Numbered from the stretch's first letter, positions 17,482-26,821 are shown. The stretch: DNA of 64,000 bases from Salinarimonas sp046292825 (GCF_046292825.1 NZ_JBKBQG010000005.1:62001-126000); one strand, 5' to 3'. Notes: generated by a model from the sequence alone, not told the origin. Numbers and translations are program-made.

Positions 17482-18303
17482 ATGGCGGAGCGCGAGCGGG
17501 AGATCCCGGACGACGAGCTCGAGGAGGAGCCCGACGAGGAAGAGCGCTGGCGGGTGCTCGGCCAGCTCGAGGAATGGCTCGAGCGGCCGATGCTCGTGCT
17601 CTCCTTCCTGTGGCTGTGCCTCGTCCTCGTCGAGCTGATCTGGACGACGTCGGGGGTGTTCGAGTTCCTCGGCACGCTGATCTGGATCGTGTTCGTGCTC
17701 GAGTTCGCCCTGCGCTTCGCGCTCGCCCCGCGCAAGGGACGTTTCCTGCGGCGCAACCCGATCACCATCGTCGCGCTCGCGGCCCCCGCCTTCCGCTTCC
17801 TGCACGCGCTGCGCTTCCTGAGGCTCGCGCGGGGCCTGCGCTTCGTGCGGCTCGTGCGCATCGTCGGCACGGCCAATCGCGGGCTGACCGCCCTGCGCCA
17901 TTCCTTCGAGCGACGGGGCCTCGGCTACGTGCTCGTCGCGACGACCCTCGTCGTGCTCCTGGGCGCCGGCGGCATGCTCGCCTTCGAGCCCGCCCGCGAG
18001 GTCGAGGGCGGCTTCACGGGCTATTGGGACGCGCTCTGGTGGACGGCGATGATCGTCACCACGATGGGCTCGGGCTTCTGGCCGGCGACGCCGGAGGGCC
18101 GGGCGCTCGCGCTCCTCCTGTCGCTCTACGGCTTCGCGATCTTCGGCTACATCACCGCGAGCTTCGCGAGCTTCTTCATCGGCCAGGAAGCCAGCGATCC
18201 GGAGGGCGAGGTCGGCGGCTCGCGGGAGATCTCGGCTCTGCGCGAGGAGATCGCCGCCCTGCGCGCCGAGCTCAAGCAGGGCCGCGGCGACGGCCTCAAT
18301 TGA
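17482..18303 (+). CDS. Voltage-gated-type ion transporter (6TM cation channel)
   Basis: The 273-residue protein has an acidic N-terminus, S1-S4 helices with an Arg-rich S4-like segment (RFLRLARGLRFVRLVRIV), S5, a pore loop and S6, then a short coiled tail. The pore reads TTMGSGFW (T194, M195, G196, S197, G198) in place of the K+ signature TVGYG, so selectivity cannot be assumed. Its end overlaps the convergent DUF6916-like gene by eight bases. Confidence 0.85.
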   Translation: MAEREREIPDDELEEEPDEEERWRVLGQLEEWLERPMLVLSFLWLCLVLVELIWTTSGVFEFLGTLIWIVFVLEFALRFALAPRKGRFLRRNPITIVALAAPAFRFLHALRFLRLARGLRFVRLVRIVGTANRGLTALRHSFERRGLGYVLVATTLVVLLGAGGMLAFEPAREVEGGFTGYWDALWWTAMIVTTMGSGFWPATPEGRALALLLSLYGFAIFGYITASFASFFIGQEASDPEGEVGGSREISALREEIAALRAELKQGRGDGLN

Positions 18304-18613
18304 ACACCGCCTCGTAGATGCGCACCTCCTTGAGCTTGTCGAGATCCTGCGCGGGAGGCACGACGGGCGTGATGAACACCCCCTCCATCAGCCCCTTCTT
18401 GGGGTGGCGGATGTTGTACATCTGGTTGGCGAGCGAGGGGTCCTTGGGCGCCACGAACAGGATCGCGAAGCCGCGCCGACGCGCCGGCATGGCCGGATAG
18501 GGCGAGAGCCGCGCGTCGAGCAGCGTCATCTCGACCCGTCCGCCGATGCCCTCGAGCACGAAGGTCTTGCCCTTCTCGTCCTTGAAATCCTCGTAGGTCA
18601 GCTGATCGAGCAT
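18296..18613 (-). CDS. DUF6916-like small protein
   Basis: A 105-residue soluble protein beginning MLDQLTYEDFKDEKGKTF, with Pro-rich loops and a C-terminal IYEAVFN. The layout resembles the DUF6916 family as I know it. ATG 18613 is preceded by GGGGGGTGG. The stop lies inside the 3' end of the convergent channel gene. Function unknown. Confidence 0.65.
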   Translation of the reverse strand: MLDQLTYEDFKDEKGKTFVLEGIGGRVEMTLLDARLSPYPAMPARRRGFAILFVAPKDPSLANQMYNIRHPKKGLMEGVFITPVVPPAQDLDKLKEVRIYEAVFN

Positions 18614-18806
18614 TGCGCCACCCCCCTGAGATGCAGGCGATCCTTGATAGCGGCGATTCGGCCATGCGCGAAGGCCCTCGCCGCGGATTCGCGGGTCTCG
18701 CTCGCGGTTTTCCCGCGCCGCCGACCCTCTTGCGCCGCGGGCCCGGAGGCTGTAAGGCTCCGCGCTCACCGTTCTCCGTCCATGATCCAGCCGAAGGGAG
18801 CCGCCC

Positions 18807-19199
18807 ATGGCTCGCGTCACCGTCGAGGACTGCATCGACAAGGTCGACAACCGCTTCGAGCTCGTGCTGCTCGCGAGCCACCGCGCGCGCATGATCTCGT
18901 CCGGCGCCCCGCTGACCGTCGACCGCGACCGCGACAAGAACCCGGTCGTGGCCTTGCGCGAGATCGCCGACGAGACGGTCCGCCCCGATGATCTGCGCGA
19001 GCAGCTCATCCACTCGATGCAGCGCTACGTCGAGGTCGACGAGCCCGAGGCCGAGACCGTGCCGATGATCGGCGCGCCCGCGCCCGAGGGCGGCTCGGAC
19101 GACGGCGAGATCCAGTTCGACCGGATGAGCGAGGAGGACCTCCTGCGCGGCCTCGAGGGCCTGCAGCCTCCCGTCGCGAGCGACGACGACGAGGGCTGA
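18807..19199 (+). CDS. rpoZ: DNA-directed RNA polymerase subunit omega
   Basis: The 130-residue protein begins MARVTVEDCIDKVDNRFELVLLASHRARMISSG, the conserved omega fold that folds around the beta-prime C-terminus and supports RNAP assembly; the K-N-PVVALREIADE block follows. The acidic C-terminal extension is typical of alphaproteobacteria. No spoT/relA-like gene follows within the window. Confidence 0.96.
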   Translation: MARVTVEDCIDKVDNRFELVLLASHRARMISSGAPLTVDRDRDKNPVVALREIADETVRPDDLREQLIHSMQRYVEVDEPEAETVPMIGAPAPEGGSDDGEIQFDRMSEEDLLRGLEGLQPPVASDDDEG

Positions 19200-19235
19200 G
19201 CGCAAGCCGAGCCCGGTCGGTCGCCACGATCGCCG

Positions 19236-19273
19236 AGCCCCGCGCGCTCCCGCCCGCGGGGCTTCTTCTTTTG
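19236..19273 (+). terminator. Rho-independent terminator after rpoZ
   Basis: AGCCCCGCG (19236-19244) pairs with CGCGGGGCT (19255-19263), then TTCTTCTTTT. It sits 37 bases after the rpoZ stop. Confidence 0.85.
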
Positions 19274-19405
19274 CCGCGACGCCGACGGGCTGCGGCGCTT
19301 CGGAAGCGCGCGGGCCGCCCCTATGGCACCGGCGGTGAAGATGCGCTAAAGGCGTCTGTCGTCACGTCGGCGGGGCTCCCCGTCGGCGCGGTGTGGAAAG
19401 GTACC

Positions 19406-20416
19406 ATGAACGAACTCGCCACGAAGCCGCGCGTCGCCGTCATCGGCTGCGGAGCCTGGGGACGCAACCTCGCGCGCTGCTTCGCGACCCTCGGCGTGCT
19501 CGACGCCGTCGTCGATCCCAATCCCCAGGTCCTCGACAGCCTGGTCGCCCTGTTCGGCTGCCGCGCGGCGAGCCTCGACGAGGTGCTCGCCGATCCCGCG
19601 ATCGAAGCGGTGGCGGTCGCGACCCCGCCCTCCCTGCACCGGCAGGTCGCCGAGGCGGCCTTCGCGGCGGGCAAGCACGTCTATGTCGAGAAGCCGCTGA
19701 CCCTCGATTATCCCGATGCGCTCGCGGTCGCCGAAGCGGGACGGGCCGCGGGCCGCGTCCTGATGACGGGGCACATCCTCCAATTCCACAACGGCTTTCG
19801 CGCGCTCAAGATCCTCGTCGCGGAGGGACGGCTCGGCGAGGTGCGGCGCATCCACGCGACCCGGCTCAATCTCGGCGCGGTGCGCCGCGAGGAGGACGCG
19901 CTGTGGTGCCTCGCGCCCCACGACGTCTCGATGACGCTGGCTCTGATGAGCGGCGCGCCCGAGCGGGTCGAGGCCTTCGGCGAGGGTCATCTGCGCCGCG
20001 AGACGGCGGACGCCGTCACCATGCGGCTCGGCTTTCCCGGCGGCGCGCAGGCGGTGATCCACGTCTCCTGGCTGCACCCGTTCAAGGAGCACCGGCTGAC
20101 CGTGATCGGCTCGAAGGCGATGGCCGTGTTCGACGATTGCCTGCCCTGGGACCGCAAGGTGCAGATCTACCCCCATCAGGTCAGCCTCGACGGCGGCGCG
20201 CCGACCGTGGTGCGGGCGGAGCCCGTTCCGGTCGAGATCGAGCAGGCCGAACCCCTGATGGCGGAATGCGCCCATTTCCTCGACTGCATCCGCGAGAAGC
20301 GCGAGCCGATCACCGGCACGCTGGAGGCGCTCGCGGTGATGGACGTCCTCGCCCGCGCCGCGCGCGCCATGAGCGACGAGGCCGAGGCGCGCGCGCCCAA
20401 ACGCGCCTCCGCCTGA
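19406..20416 (+). CDS. Gfo/Idh/MocA-family sugar oxidoreductase
   Basis: A 336-residue NAD(P)-dependent dehydrogenase. The N-terminal Rossmann motif is VAVIGCGAWGRNLAR; the catalytic-site Lys is Lys96 in VEKPLTLD; the C-terminal domain binds the sugar. Its closest fit is the WlbA-like group that oxidises UDP-linked amino sugars, supported by the aminotransferase gene just downstream. The location beside flagellins and glycosyltransferases suggests a role in making a nucleotide sugar for flagellin or surface glycan. GGAAAGG precedes ATG 19406. Confidence 0.88.
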   Translation: MNELATKPRVAVIGCGAWGRNLARCFATLGVLDAVVDPNPQVLDSLVALFGCRAASLDEVLADPAIEAVAVATPPSLHRQVAEAAFAAGKHVYVEKPLTLDYPDALAVAEAGRAAGRVLMTGHILQFHNGFRALKILVAEGRLGEVRRIHATRLNLGAVRREEDALWCLAPHDVSMTLALMSGAPERVEAFGEGHLRRETADAVTMRLGFPGGAQAVIHVSWLHPFKEHRLTVIGSKAMAVFDDCLPWDRKVQIYPHQVSLDGGAPTVVRAEPVPVEIEQAEPLMAECAHFLDCIREKREPITGTLEALAVMDVLARAARAMSDEAEARAPKRASA

Positions 20417-20501
20417 CGCGCGCCCTTCAGCCGAAGCGCCCATCGCCCGAACGCCCTCGCCCGACGATCGCCCCTGCCGCGCCAGCACACCGAAGGATCT
20501 C

Positions 20502-21629
20502 ATGTCGGACCCGATCTCCTTCATCGATCTCGCCGCCCAGCGTCGCCGCATCGGACCCGCGCTCGATGCGGCGGTGGCCCGCGTGATGGACCATTGCGGC
20601 TTCATCCTCGGCCCCGAGGTCGATCGCCTCGAGGCGGACCTGAAGGCCTTCTGCGGCGCCCGCCACGCGATCTCGTGCGCGAGCGGGACCGACGCGCTCG
20701 CTCTCGTCCTGATGGCGAAGGGCGTGCGGCCGGGCCAGGCGGTGCTCGTTCCCGCCTTCACCTTCTGCGCGACCGCGGAAGTGGTCGCCTGGCTCGGCGC
20801 GACGCCGGTCTTCGTCGACGTCGAGGAGGAGAGCTTCAACCTCTGCCCGGCGAGCCTCGAACAGGGCATCGCCACCGCCCGCGATCGCGGGCTCCAGCCC
20901 GTCGCGGTGATGCCGGTCGATCTCTACGGCCGGCCGGTCGATTACGATCGCATCGAGCCGATCTGCGCCCGCGAGGGCCTGTGGATGCTCACCGACGCCG
21001 CCCAGAGCTTCGGCGCCTCCTACAAGGGACGTGCCGTCGGCACGATCGGGCTCGCCACCGCGACGAGCTTCTTTCCCTCGAAGCCGCTCGGCGCCTACGG
21101 GGACGCCGGCGCCGTGTTCACCGAGGACGACGCCCTCGCCGAGGCCATGATCTCGCTGCGCATGCACGGGGCCGGCCGCGAGCGCTACGACCACGTGCGA
21201 ATCGGCATGAACGGCCGCATGGACGCGATGCAGGCGGCGATCCTCGTCGAGAAGCTGAAGGTCTTCGGCGAGGAGATCGCCGCGCGCCGCCGCATCGCCG
21301 CGCGCTACGACGCGCTCCTCGCCGGAACGGTGCGCACTCCCGCGATCGACCCGGATGCGCCTTCCGTTTGGGCACAATACACCATCCGCATCCCCGACGG
21401 CCGCCGCGATGCCTTCCGCACCGCGCTCCAGCAGGCCGGGGTGCCGACCGCGATCCACTACCCGAAGCCGCTCAACCGGCAGCCCGCCTATGCTCATTAT
21501 CCGAGCGCCGGCAACGGCTTGCCGGTGTCGGAGCGGCTCGCGGAGGAGGTCGTCAGCCTGCCGATGCACGCCTATCTGGACGAGGCGGTGCAGGACCGAA
21601 TCGTCGCGGCGATTCGGGCGGCTCTGTGA
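20502..21629 (+). CDS. DegT/DnrJ/EryC1/StrS-family sugar aminotransferase
   Basis: PLP enzyme of 375 residues that aminates keto-sugars on nucleotide carriers. Visible family features: FIDLAAQ start, CASGTDAL (phosphate binding), DAAQSFGA, the Schiff-base Lys194 in SFFPSKPLGAYGD, and GMNGRMDAMQAA. It lies 85 bases downstream of the Gfo/Idh/MocA gene; the two together fit 3-keto formation and 3-amination. An acetyltransferase that would complete a diacetamido sugar was not seen nearby. Confidence 0.92.
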   Translation: MSDPISFIDLAAQRRRIGPALDAAVARVMDHCGFILGPEVDRLEADLKAFCGARHAISCASGTDALALVLMAKGVRPGQAVLVPAFTFCATAEVVAWLGATPVFVDVEEESFNLCPASLEQGIATARDRGLQPVAVMPVDLYGRPVDYDRIEPICAREGLWMLTDAAQSFGASYKGRAVGTIGLATATSFFPSKPLGAYGDAGAVFTEDDALAEAMISLRMHGAGRERYDHVRIGMNGRMDAMQAAILVEKLKVFGEEIAARRRIAARYDALLAGTVRTPAIDPDAPSVWAQYTIRIPDGRRDAFRTALQQAGVPTAIHYPKPLNRQPAYAHYPSAGNGLPVSERLAEEVVSLPMHAYLDEAVQDRIVAAIRAAL

Positions 21630-21753
21630 GGGACGAGCACCGCGGCGGCGCGATTTTCCGCCCGCCGATCGCCGCTTTCGACGGCCCTTAACCCTATCTT
21701 CACCAGTTTCGTCAACCTTAACGCCGGGTTTTCCTCGTTGTTGGGGTTCGACG

Positions 21754-22611
21754 ATGTCTCAGGTGTCCCTCTCGGCGGGCATACGCGATACGCTGCTGAC
21801 GATTCAGCAGACGACGCGGCTCGCCACCCGTTCCGAACAGCGCCTCTCGACGGGCCTGAAAGTCAATTCGGCGATCGACAACGCGCTCGCGTTCTTCACC
21901 GCCGCCGGCCTGCGCGACCGCGCGGGCGACCTCGCGGGCCTGCAGGACCGCATGCAGCAGGCGACGCGGACGGTGAAGGCCGCCAACGACGGCATCGAGG
22001 GCATGCGCAAGCTGTTCGAGACCGCGCAGGGCCTCGCCAACCAGGCGCTCGCCGAGCAGAACTCGACGACCCGTCAGGCGCTCGCGCAGCAATTCAACGA
22101 GATCCTCACCCAGGTCGACACGCTGATGCGCTCGTCGGGCTACGGCGGCGTCAACCTGCTCGAGGGCCAGACGCTGAACGTCAGCTTCGACCCGAACAAC
22201 ACCGCGGCCACCCTGTCGATTCGCGGCAACAACGGCACGTCGATGACCGCGACCAATATCGGCGTCGCGGCGGTCGACACGAACTCCTGGACGAACGCGG
22301 CCGGCACCGGCGGCGACACCACCGGCAACGTGGCGATCCAGCAGGCGCTCACCCAGCTCTCCACCGGCATCAGCAATCTGCGCGCCGAGGCGAGCCGACT
22401 CGGCGCCAACAACACCGTGATCCAGACGCGCCAGGAATTCACCGAGCGCATGATCGCGACGCTCCGCTCGGGCGCGGACGACTGGACGCTGGCCGACCTC
22501 AACGAGGAAGGCGCCAAGCTGACCTCGCTCAACACCCGCAACCAGATCGCCCAGACGGCGCTCGCCCTCGCGGCGCAGCGCGACCAGTCGGTCCTGCGGT
22601 TGTTCAGCTGA
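21754..22611 (+). CDS. Flagellin (copy 1)
   Basis: A 285-residue filament subunit made of the D0/D1 N-terminal part (LSAGIRDTLLTIQQ; QRLSTGLKVNSAIDNALAFF) and the C-terminal D0/D1 part (NLRAEASRLGANN to LAAQRDQSVLRLFS), with only a short variable centre. The conserved Arg-Leu-Ser-Thr-Gly motif is present. It is strongly similar to the copy at 25440, including long stretches that are the same at DNA level. Two glycosyltransferase genes separate the copies. The short Ser/Thr/Asn-rich centre could carry O-glycans, which is inference. Confidence 0.93.
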   Translation: MSQVSLSAGIRDTLLTIQQTTRLATRSEQRLSTGLKVNSAIDNALAFFTAAGLRDRAGDLAGLQDRMQQATRTVKAANDGIEGMRKLFETAQGLANQALAEQNSTTRQALAQQFNEILTQVDTLMRSSGYGGVNLLEGQTLNVSFDPNNTAATLSIRGNNGTSMTATNIGVAAVDTNSWTNAAGTGGDTTGNVAIQQALTQLSTGISNLRAEASRLGANNTVIQTRQEFTERMIATLRSGADDWTLADLNEEGAKLTSLNTRNQIAQTALALAAQRDQSVLRLFS

Positions 22612-22645
22612 TCGGCGCGGCGCGCCACGACACGGAGCCTGCGGC

Positions 22646-24067
22646 ATGACCCTCGCGCTCGCGCATCCTCTCGCCGACGCCTCGTTGCAGGCTCATTACG
22701 AGGCGGCGCGGGCGCTGCGCGCCGCCGACGATCCGGCGGCGGGCGGCGACGAGGATTGGGGTCGCGACCGCATCTTCGTGTCGGTGGCGGCCTTCCGCGA
22801 TCCGGAATGCCATCGCACGGTCGCGGAGCTGTTCGAGAAGGCCGCGCATCCCGAGCGCATCCATGTCGGTCTGATCTGGCAGCTCGACGCGCAGGCCGAC
22901 GCGGCCTATCTCGAGCCGCCTTTGCCGCGGCGCGGCCAGATCCGGGAGCTGCGCTTCGATTGGCGCGAGGGCCTCGGCGTCACCTGGGCGCGCTTCCTCG
23001 CCCAGGCGCTCTGGCGGGGCGAGGAATACTTCCTCCAGATCGATTCGCACATGAAGTTCGAGGAGGGCTGGGACCGCATCCTCGTGGAGGACCTGCGCGG
23101 CCTGCCCTCGCAGAAGCCGATCATCGGCGTCGTGCCCCCGCCTTATCTGACGCCGGGCGACATCGTCTGCGACCTCTATCCCGGCATCCTTCGGCCCGAC
23201 GCCTTCATCGAGGACGGCACGATCCGCGTGAGCGGCGTCTGGCTCTCCGCGCCGCTCGAGCGTGCGGTGCCGATGCCCTATTTCCTGGCAGGCGGCCTGT
23301 TCGCCCCCGCGCGCTTCATCGCGGAAGTGCCCTACGATCCCTATGGCTGCTTCGCGACCGAGGAGATCCTCCACGCGCTGCGGGCCTTCACGCATGGCTG
23401 GGACGTGTTCGCCGCCCCGCGCCGCCCTTTCTGGCACCAGTACAAGCGCGACAATCGGATCAAGCGCGGCGAGGGCCGCGATCCGCGCTTCGAGGAGCGC
23501 ATCGGCGCCTGGACGCGCGCGGCGCTCCTCCGCTACGGACAGCTGACGGGGCAAGGCAAGCTGCCCGACGACGCCCTGCCGCCGGATCTCGACCTGTTCG
23601 GGCTCGGCTCGACGCGCACGCTCGGCGCCTTCGAGGCCTTCACGGGCATCGATTTCCGCTTCCGCCGCGTGACGGAGGAAGGCCTTCGGGCGCGCTATCA
23701 CGAGGACGCGATCGGCGTCGCCGAATTCGTCGTGCCCGGTCTCGACGACGCGACGCGCACGCGGCCCGCCATGGTCGACGAGACCGAGATGCTGCTGCGC
23801 GCGGCGCTCTCGCAATGGGAGCCGGAGCGGCTCGCATCCGAGCTGACGGACCTCGTGATCGAGCTCGACCGGCATTCCCGCGCCCGGCGGGGCGAGCCGC
23901 CGCACGCGCCGCTGCAGCCCGAGCGCGAGCGGCTCCTCGCCGATTTCCGCCGCTGGGACGCCTATGGGCTCGCCTGCGAGCTCGCGAAGCTCTCCTTCGC
24001 GGTCCAACGGCTGAACGAGGCCGAGGGCGCGCAGGAGGAACAGCCCGCGCGCCGCGCCGGCGCGTGA
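22646..24067 (+). CDS. GlcNAc-type glycosyltransferase (PF11397-like)
   Basis: A 473-residue protein with the family opening RIFVSVAAFRDPEC-x-x-T and the metal/nucleotide-sugar motif QIDSHMKFEEGWD (Asp133-Ser-His135), as in the cytoplasmic alpha-GlcNAc transferases related to Skp1 glycosyltransferase. No membrane helix or signal peptide. The C-terminal 130 residues are helical and of unknown role. It starts 34 bases after a flagellin gene and is followed by a second transferase, so cytoplasmic O-glycosylation of flagellin before export is a reasonable inference. Confidence 0.82.
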   Translation: MTLALAHPLADASLQAHYEAARALRAADDPAAGGDEDWGRDRIFVSVAAFRDPECHRTVAELFEKAAHPERIHVGLIWQLDAQADAAYLEPPLPRRGQIRELRFDWREGLGVTWARFLAQALWRGEEYFLQIDSHMKFEEGWDRILVEDLRGLPSQKPIIGVVPPPYLTPGDIVCDLYPGILRPDAFIEDGTIRVSGVWLSAPLERAVPMPYFLAGGLFAPARFIAEVPYDPYGCFATEEILHALRAFTHGWDVFAAPRRPFWHQYKRDNRIKRGEGRDPRFEERIGAWTRAALLRYGQLTGQGKLPDDALPPDLDLFGLGSTRTLGAFEAFTGIDFRFRRVTEEGLRARYHEDAIGVAEFVVPGLDDATRTRPAMVDETEMLLRAALSQWEPERLASELTDLVIELDRHSRARRGEPPHAPLQPERERLLADFRRWDAYGLACELAKLSFAVQRLNEAEGAQEEQPARRAGA

Positions 24068-24092
24068 CGACGGCTCTGGAAAGGATGGGGCC

Positions 24093-25298
24093 ATGGCACC
24101 GGACGTGACGATCCTCGTGCCGACCTTCGAGCGGCCGGTCTATCTCGAGCGCTGCCTGCGCCACCATCTGCGCACGTTCGACGAGGCGGGCATCGATTAC
24201 GAGATCCTGGTCTGCGACAACGGCGCGGACGAGGCCACGCGCGAGGTGGTCGAGCGCTTCGCGGCGCAGAGCCCGCGCATCCGCACCGTCCGCCACCCGC
24301 GAAACCTCGGCGGATTCGGCAACAGCCTCTACGGCCATCGCCACGCGCGCGGCACGATCACCGTGACGGTCGGCGACGACGATCTCCTGATCCCCGAGAT
24401 CGTGGCGAGCCATCTCGAACGCTTCCGCGCCGATCCCGGGCTCGCCATGATCCAGGCGCCCTGGTTCCTGATGAGCGAGAGCCGCCGCAACGAGATCACC
24501 GGGATGGCCTACGAGCTCGCCGAGGAGATCGAGATCGCGCACGGCGATTTCGCTGCGGCGGCGCGCCTGATCCTGTCGCGACGGATCTTCCCGGAAGTGT
24601 TCGCGGTTCGCACGAGCCTCGCCTCCGAGATCCTCGACGTGGCCGATCCGGCCGCCTACTACTTCTTCCGCGCCTTCGCCCGGGCCGTCGCGATGGGGCG
24701 CGTCCTCTTCGTGCCGACGCCGCATGCGATCGTCGCCTATGCGACGCGCCACGGCCATCACCAGGGCGGCGTCGTCACCGCAGACGGGTGGGACACGTTC
24801 CGCGGCGGGCTCGAGCTCCTGCTTGGCGCCGCCCGCGAGCGCGAGCCGGGCGTCGATTGGAGCGCGGAGGTGCGCGCCCTCGAGGAGATCGTGCTCGATC
24901 GCCTCGCCTTCGCGATGCGCATCCGCATCGATCAGAGGAAGTGGCACACGGCCTGGCTGATCTATCGCCGGCTCCGCGCCCACGGCATGGACCCGCTCGC
25001 GCCGAGCGCCCGCGCCGAACTCGAGTCGCTCGCGGGCATGGAGGCGGCTCTGATCGAGTCGGTGGCCCTCGGATGCGTGGACATCGTCGTCGAGGACCGG
25101 GTCTACGCGATGTATCTCAACGTGCTCGACGTCGAGCGCATCGGCGCCCCCTTGTGCTGCCTCTCCGACTGGGGCGGCGAGCGGCGCGGCCGCACCGCCT
25201 TCGTCGGCCTCGGCTGGGGGCGCGAGCGCGCCGGGCACGAGGACGATCTCGTCGTCGATCTCGCGGCGGCGATGCGGCGCACGAGCTTCGCGCCCTGA
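24093..25298 (+). CDS. Glycosyltransferase family 2 protein
   Basis: A 401-residue GT-A fold enzyme: VTILVPTFERPVYLERCL start, ILVCDNGADEAT, then the metal-binding TVGDDDLLIPEI (DxD-type). The C-terminal half has no clear domain. It begins 25 bases after the GlcNAc transferase gene and ends before the second flagellin, so it may add a further sugar to the same acceptor. No membrane segment. Confidence 0.88.
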   Translation: MAPDVTILVPTFERPVYLERCLRHHLRTFDEAGIDYEILVCDNGADEATREVVERFAAQSPRIRTVRHPRNLGGFGNSLYGHRHARGTITVTVGDDDLLIPEIVASHLERFRADPGLAMIQAPWFLMSESRRNEITGMAYELAEEIEIAHGDFAAAARLILSRRIFPEVFAVRTSLASEILDVADPAAYYFFRAFARAVAMGRVLFVPTPHAIVAYATRHGHHQGGVVTADGWDTFRGGLELLLGAAREREPGVDWSAEVRALEEIVLDRLAFAMRIRIDQRKWHTAWLIYRRLRAHGMDPLAPSARAELESLAGMEAALIESVALGCVDIVVEDRVYAMYLNVLDVERIGAPLCCLSDWGGERRGRTAFVGLGWGRERAGHEDDLVVDLAAAMRRTSFAP

Positions 25299-25439
25299 CG
25301 CGCCGCCGTCGCGGGGCGCGTACGCGAACATCTTTTCACGAAGGATTAGGTACGCTCGCCAACCCGGCGTTTACGGGTGTCGGTCAATCTGATCGCGAGG
25401 GCCGAGAACAGGCCTCGACGACCCAGAAGGACGACACCC

Positions 25440-26291
25440 ATGAACATCTCCCTCTCCGCGGGCATCCGCGACACGCTTCTCACCATCCAGCAGACCACCC
25501 GCATGTCGCAGCAGGCCGAGCGCCGGCTCGCCACGGGCCTGCGCGTCGGCTCGGCCTCCGAGAACCCGCTCGCGTTCTTCTCCGCGGCGAGCCTTCGCGA
25601 CCGCGCCGGCGACCTCGCCAACCTGCAGGATCGCATGCAGCAGGCGACCCGCACGGTTCGCGCGGCGAGCGACGGCATCGAGGGCATGCGCAAGCTGTTC
25701 GAGACCGCCCAGGGTCTCGCCAACCAGGCGCTCGCCGAGCAGAACTCGACGACCCGTCAGGCGCTCGCGCAGCAATTCAACGACGTGCTCACCCAGGTCG
25801 ACACGCTGATGCGCTCGTCGGGCTACGGCGGCGTCAACCTGCTCGAGGGTCAGGAGCTGCGCGTCGCCTTCGATCCGCAGAACACGGCGGCCTCGCTGTC
25901 GATCCGCGGCAACAACGGCTCGGCGATGACGGCGACCAATATCGGCGTCGCGGCGGTCGACACGAACTCGTGGACGAACGCGGCCGGCACCGGTGGCGAC
26001 ACCTCCGGCAACGCCGCCATCCAGCAGGCGCTCACGCAGCTCTCCACCGGCATCGGCAACCTGCGTGCCGAGGCGAGCCGTCTCGGCGCCAACAACACGA
26101 TCATCCAGACCCGTCAGGAATTCACGGAGCGGATGATCTCGACGCTGCGCGCCGGCGCCGACGACTGGACGCTCGCCGACCTCAACCAGGAAGGCGCGAC
26201 GCTCACGGCGCTCAACACCCGCAACCAGATCGCCCAGACGGCGCTCGCGCTCGCCGCGCAGCGCGACCAGTCGGTCCTGCGTCTGTTCTGA
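25440..26291 (+). CDS. Flagellin (copy 2)
   Basis: A 283-residue paralogue of the flagellin at 21754, with the same D0/D1 blocks and a nearly identical middle (GNNGSAMTATNIGVAAVDTN versus the T-containing copy). Differences cluster in the first 60 residues and around LLEGQELRVAFDPQN. It ends RLF without the terminal Ser of copy 1. flbT and flaF, which control flagellin synthesis, follow directly. Confidence 0.93.
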   Translation: MNISLSAGIRDTLLTIQQTTRMSQQAERRLATGLRVGSASENPLAFFSAASLRDRAGDLANLQDRMQQATRTVRAASDGIEGMRKLFETAQGLANQALAEQNSTTRQALAQQFNDVLTQVDTLMRSSGYGGVNLLEGQELRVAFDPQNTAASLSIRGNNGSAMTATNIGVAAVDTNSWTNAAGTGGDTSGNAAIQQALTQLSTGIGNLRAEASRLGANNTIIQTRQEFTERMISTLRAGADDWTLADLNQEGATLTALNTRNQIAQTALALAAQRDQSVLRLF

Positions 26292-26330
26292 TCGCTCGCA
26301 GGCTCCCACCGAGCCTCGAGACGCGAAACG

Positions 26331-26361
26331 CGCGCCGCGCTCTTTTACGGAGCGCGGCGCG
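26331..26361 (+). terminator. GC-rich hairpin between flagellin and flbT
   Basis: CGCGCCGCGCTC (26331-26342) is fully complementary to GAGCGCGGCGCG (26350-26361) around a TTTTACG loop. A real U-tract is missing, so it may act as a 3' mRNA-stabilising or partial termination structure that keeps flagellin mRNA abundant over flbT. Confidence 0.5.
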
Positions 26362-26422
26362 TGCGCGTTTAAGCGCCCGTTAACCAAGCTCGTTCAAACA
26401 TCGGGATGCGGAGGAACGGATC

Positions 26423-26821
26423 ATGGCGCTGCGCATCGAGCTCAAGCCCAACGAGCGGATCATCATCGGACGGATCGCGCTCACCAACGGGCCGAGCCGC
26501 ACGAGCTTCACCGTCGAGGGGCGGGCGCCGATCCTGCGCTGCAAGGACATCATCACGCCCGAACAGGCGGACACCGCCTGCAAGCAGCTCTACCTCCTCG
26601 TGGAGCGCGTGTATCTCGAGGAGATCCCCTTCGAGGCCGCGCTCGACCGCTTCCACGCGCTCGCCGAGCAGATCGTCGCCGCCGCGCCCAGCACCAAGCG
26701 CTTCCTCGAAGTGATGACCGCCTGCTTCGCCCAGGAGAGCCATTACCGGGCGCTCAAGGTCGGCCGCAAGCTGATCGAATACGAGGCGTCGTTGATCAAG
26801 ATGTCGAGCGAAGCGGCGTAG
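26423..26821 (+). CDS. flbT: Flagellar biosynthesis repressor FlbT
   Basis: A 132-residue protein with the FlbT signature: MALRIELKPNERIIIG, a DIITPEQADTACKQLY block and a helical C-terminus. In Caulobacter FlbT binds the 5' leader of flagellin mRNA and blocks translation until the hook is complete, acting against FlaF. It lies between a flagellin gene and flaF. Stop is TAG. Confidence 0.93.
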   Translation: MALRIELKPNERIIIGRIALTNGPSRTSFTVEGRAPILRCKDIITPEQADTACKQLYLLVERVYLEEIPFEAALDRFHALAEQIVAAAPSTKRFLEVMTACFAQESHYRALKVGRKLIEYEASLIKMSSEAA

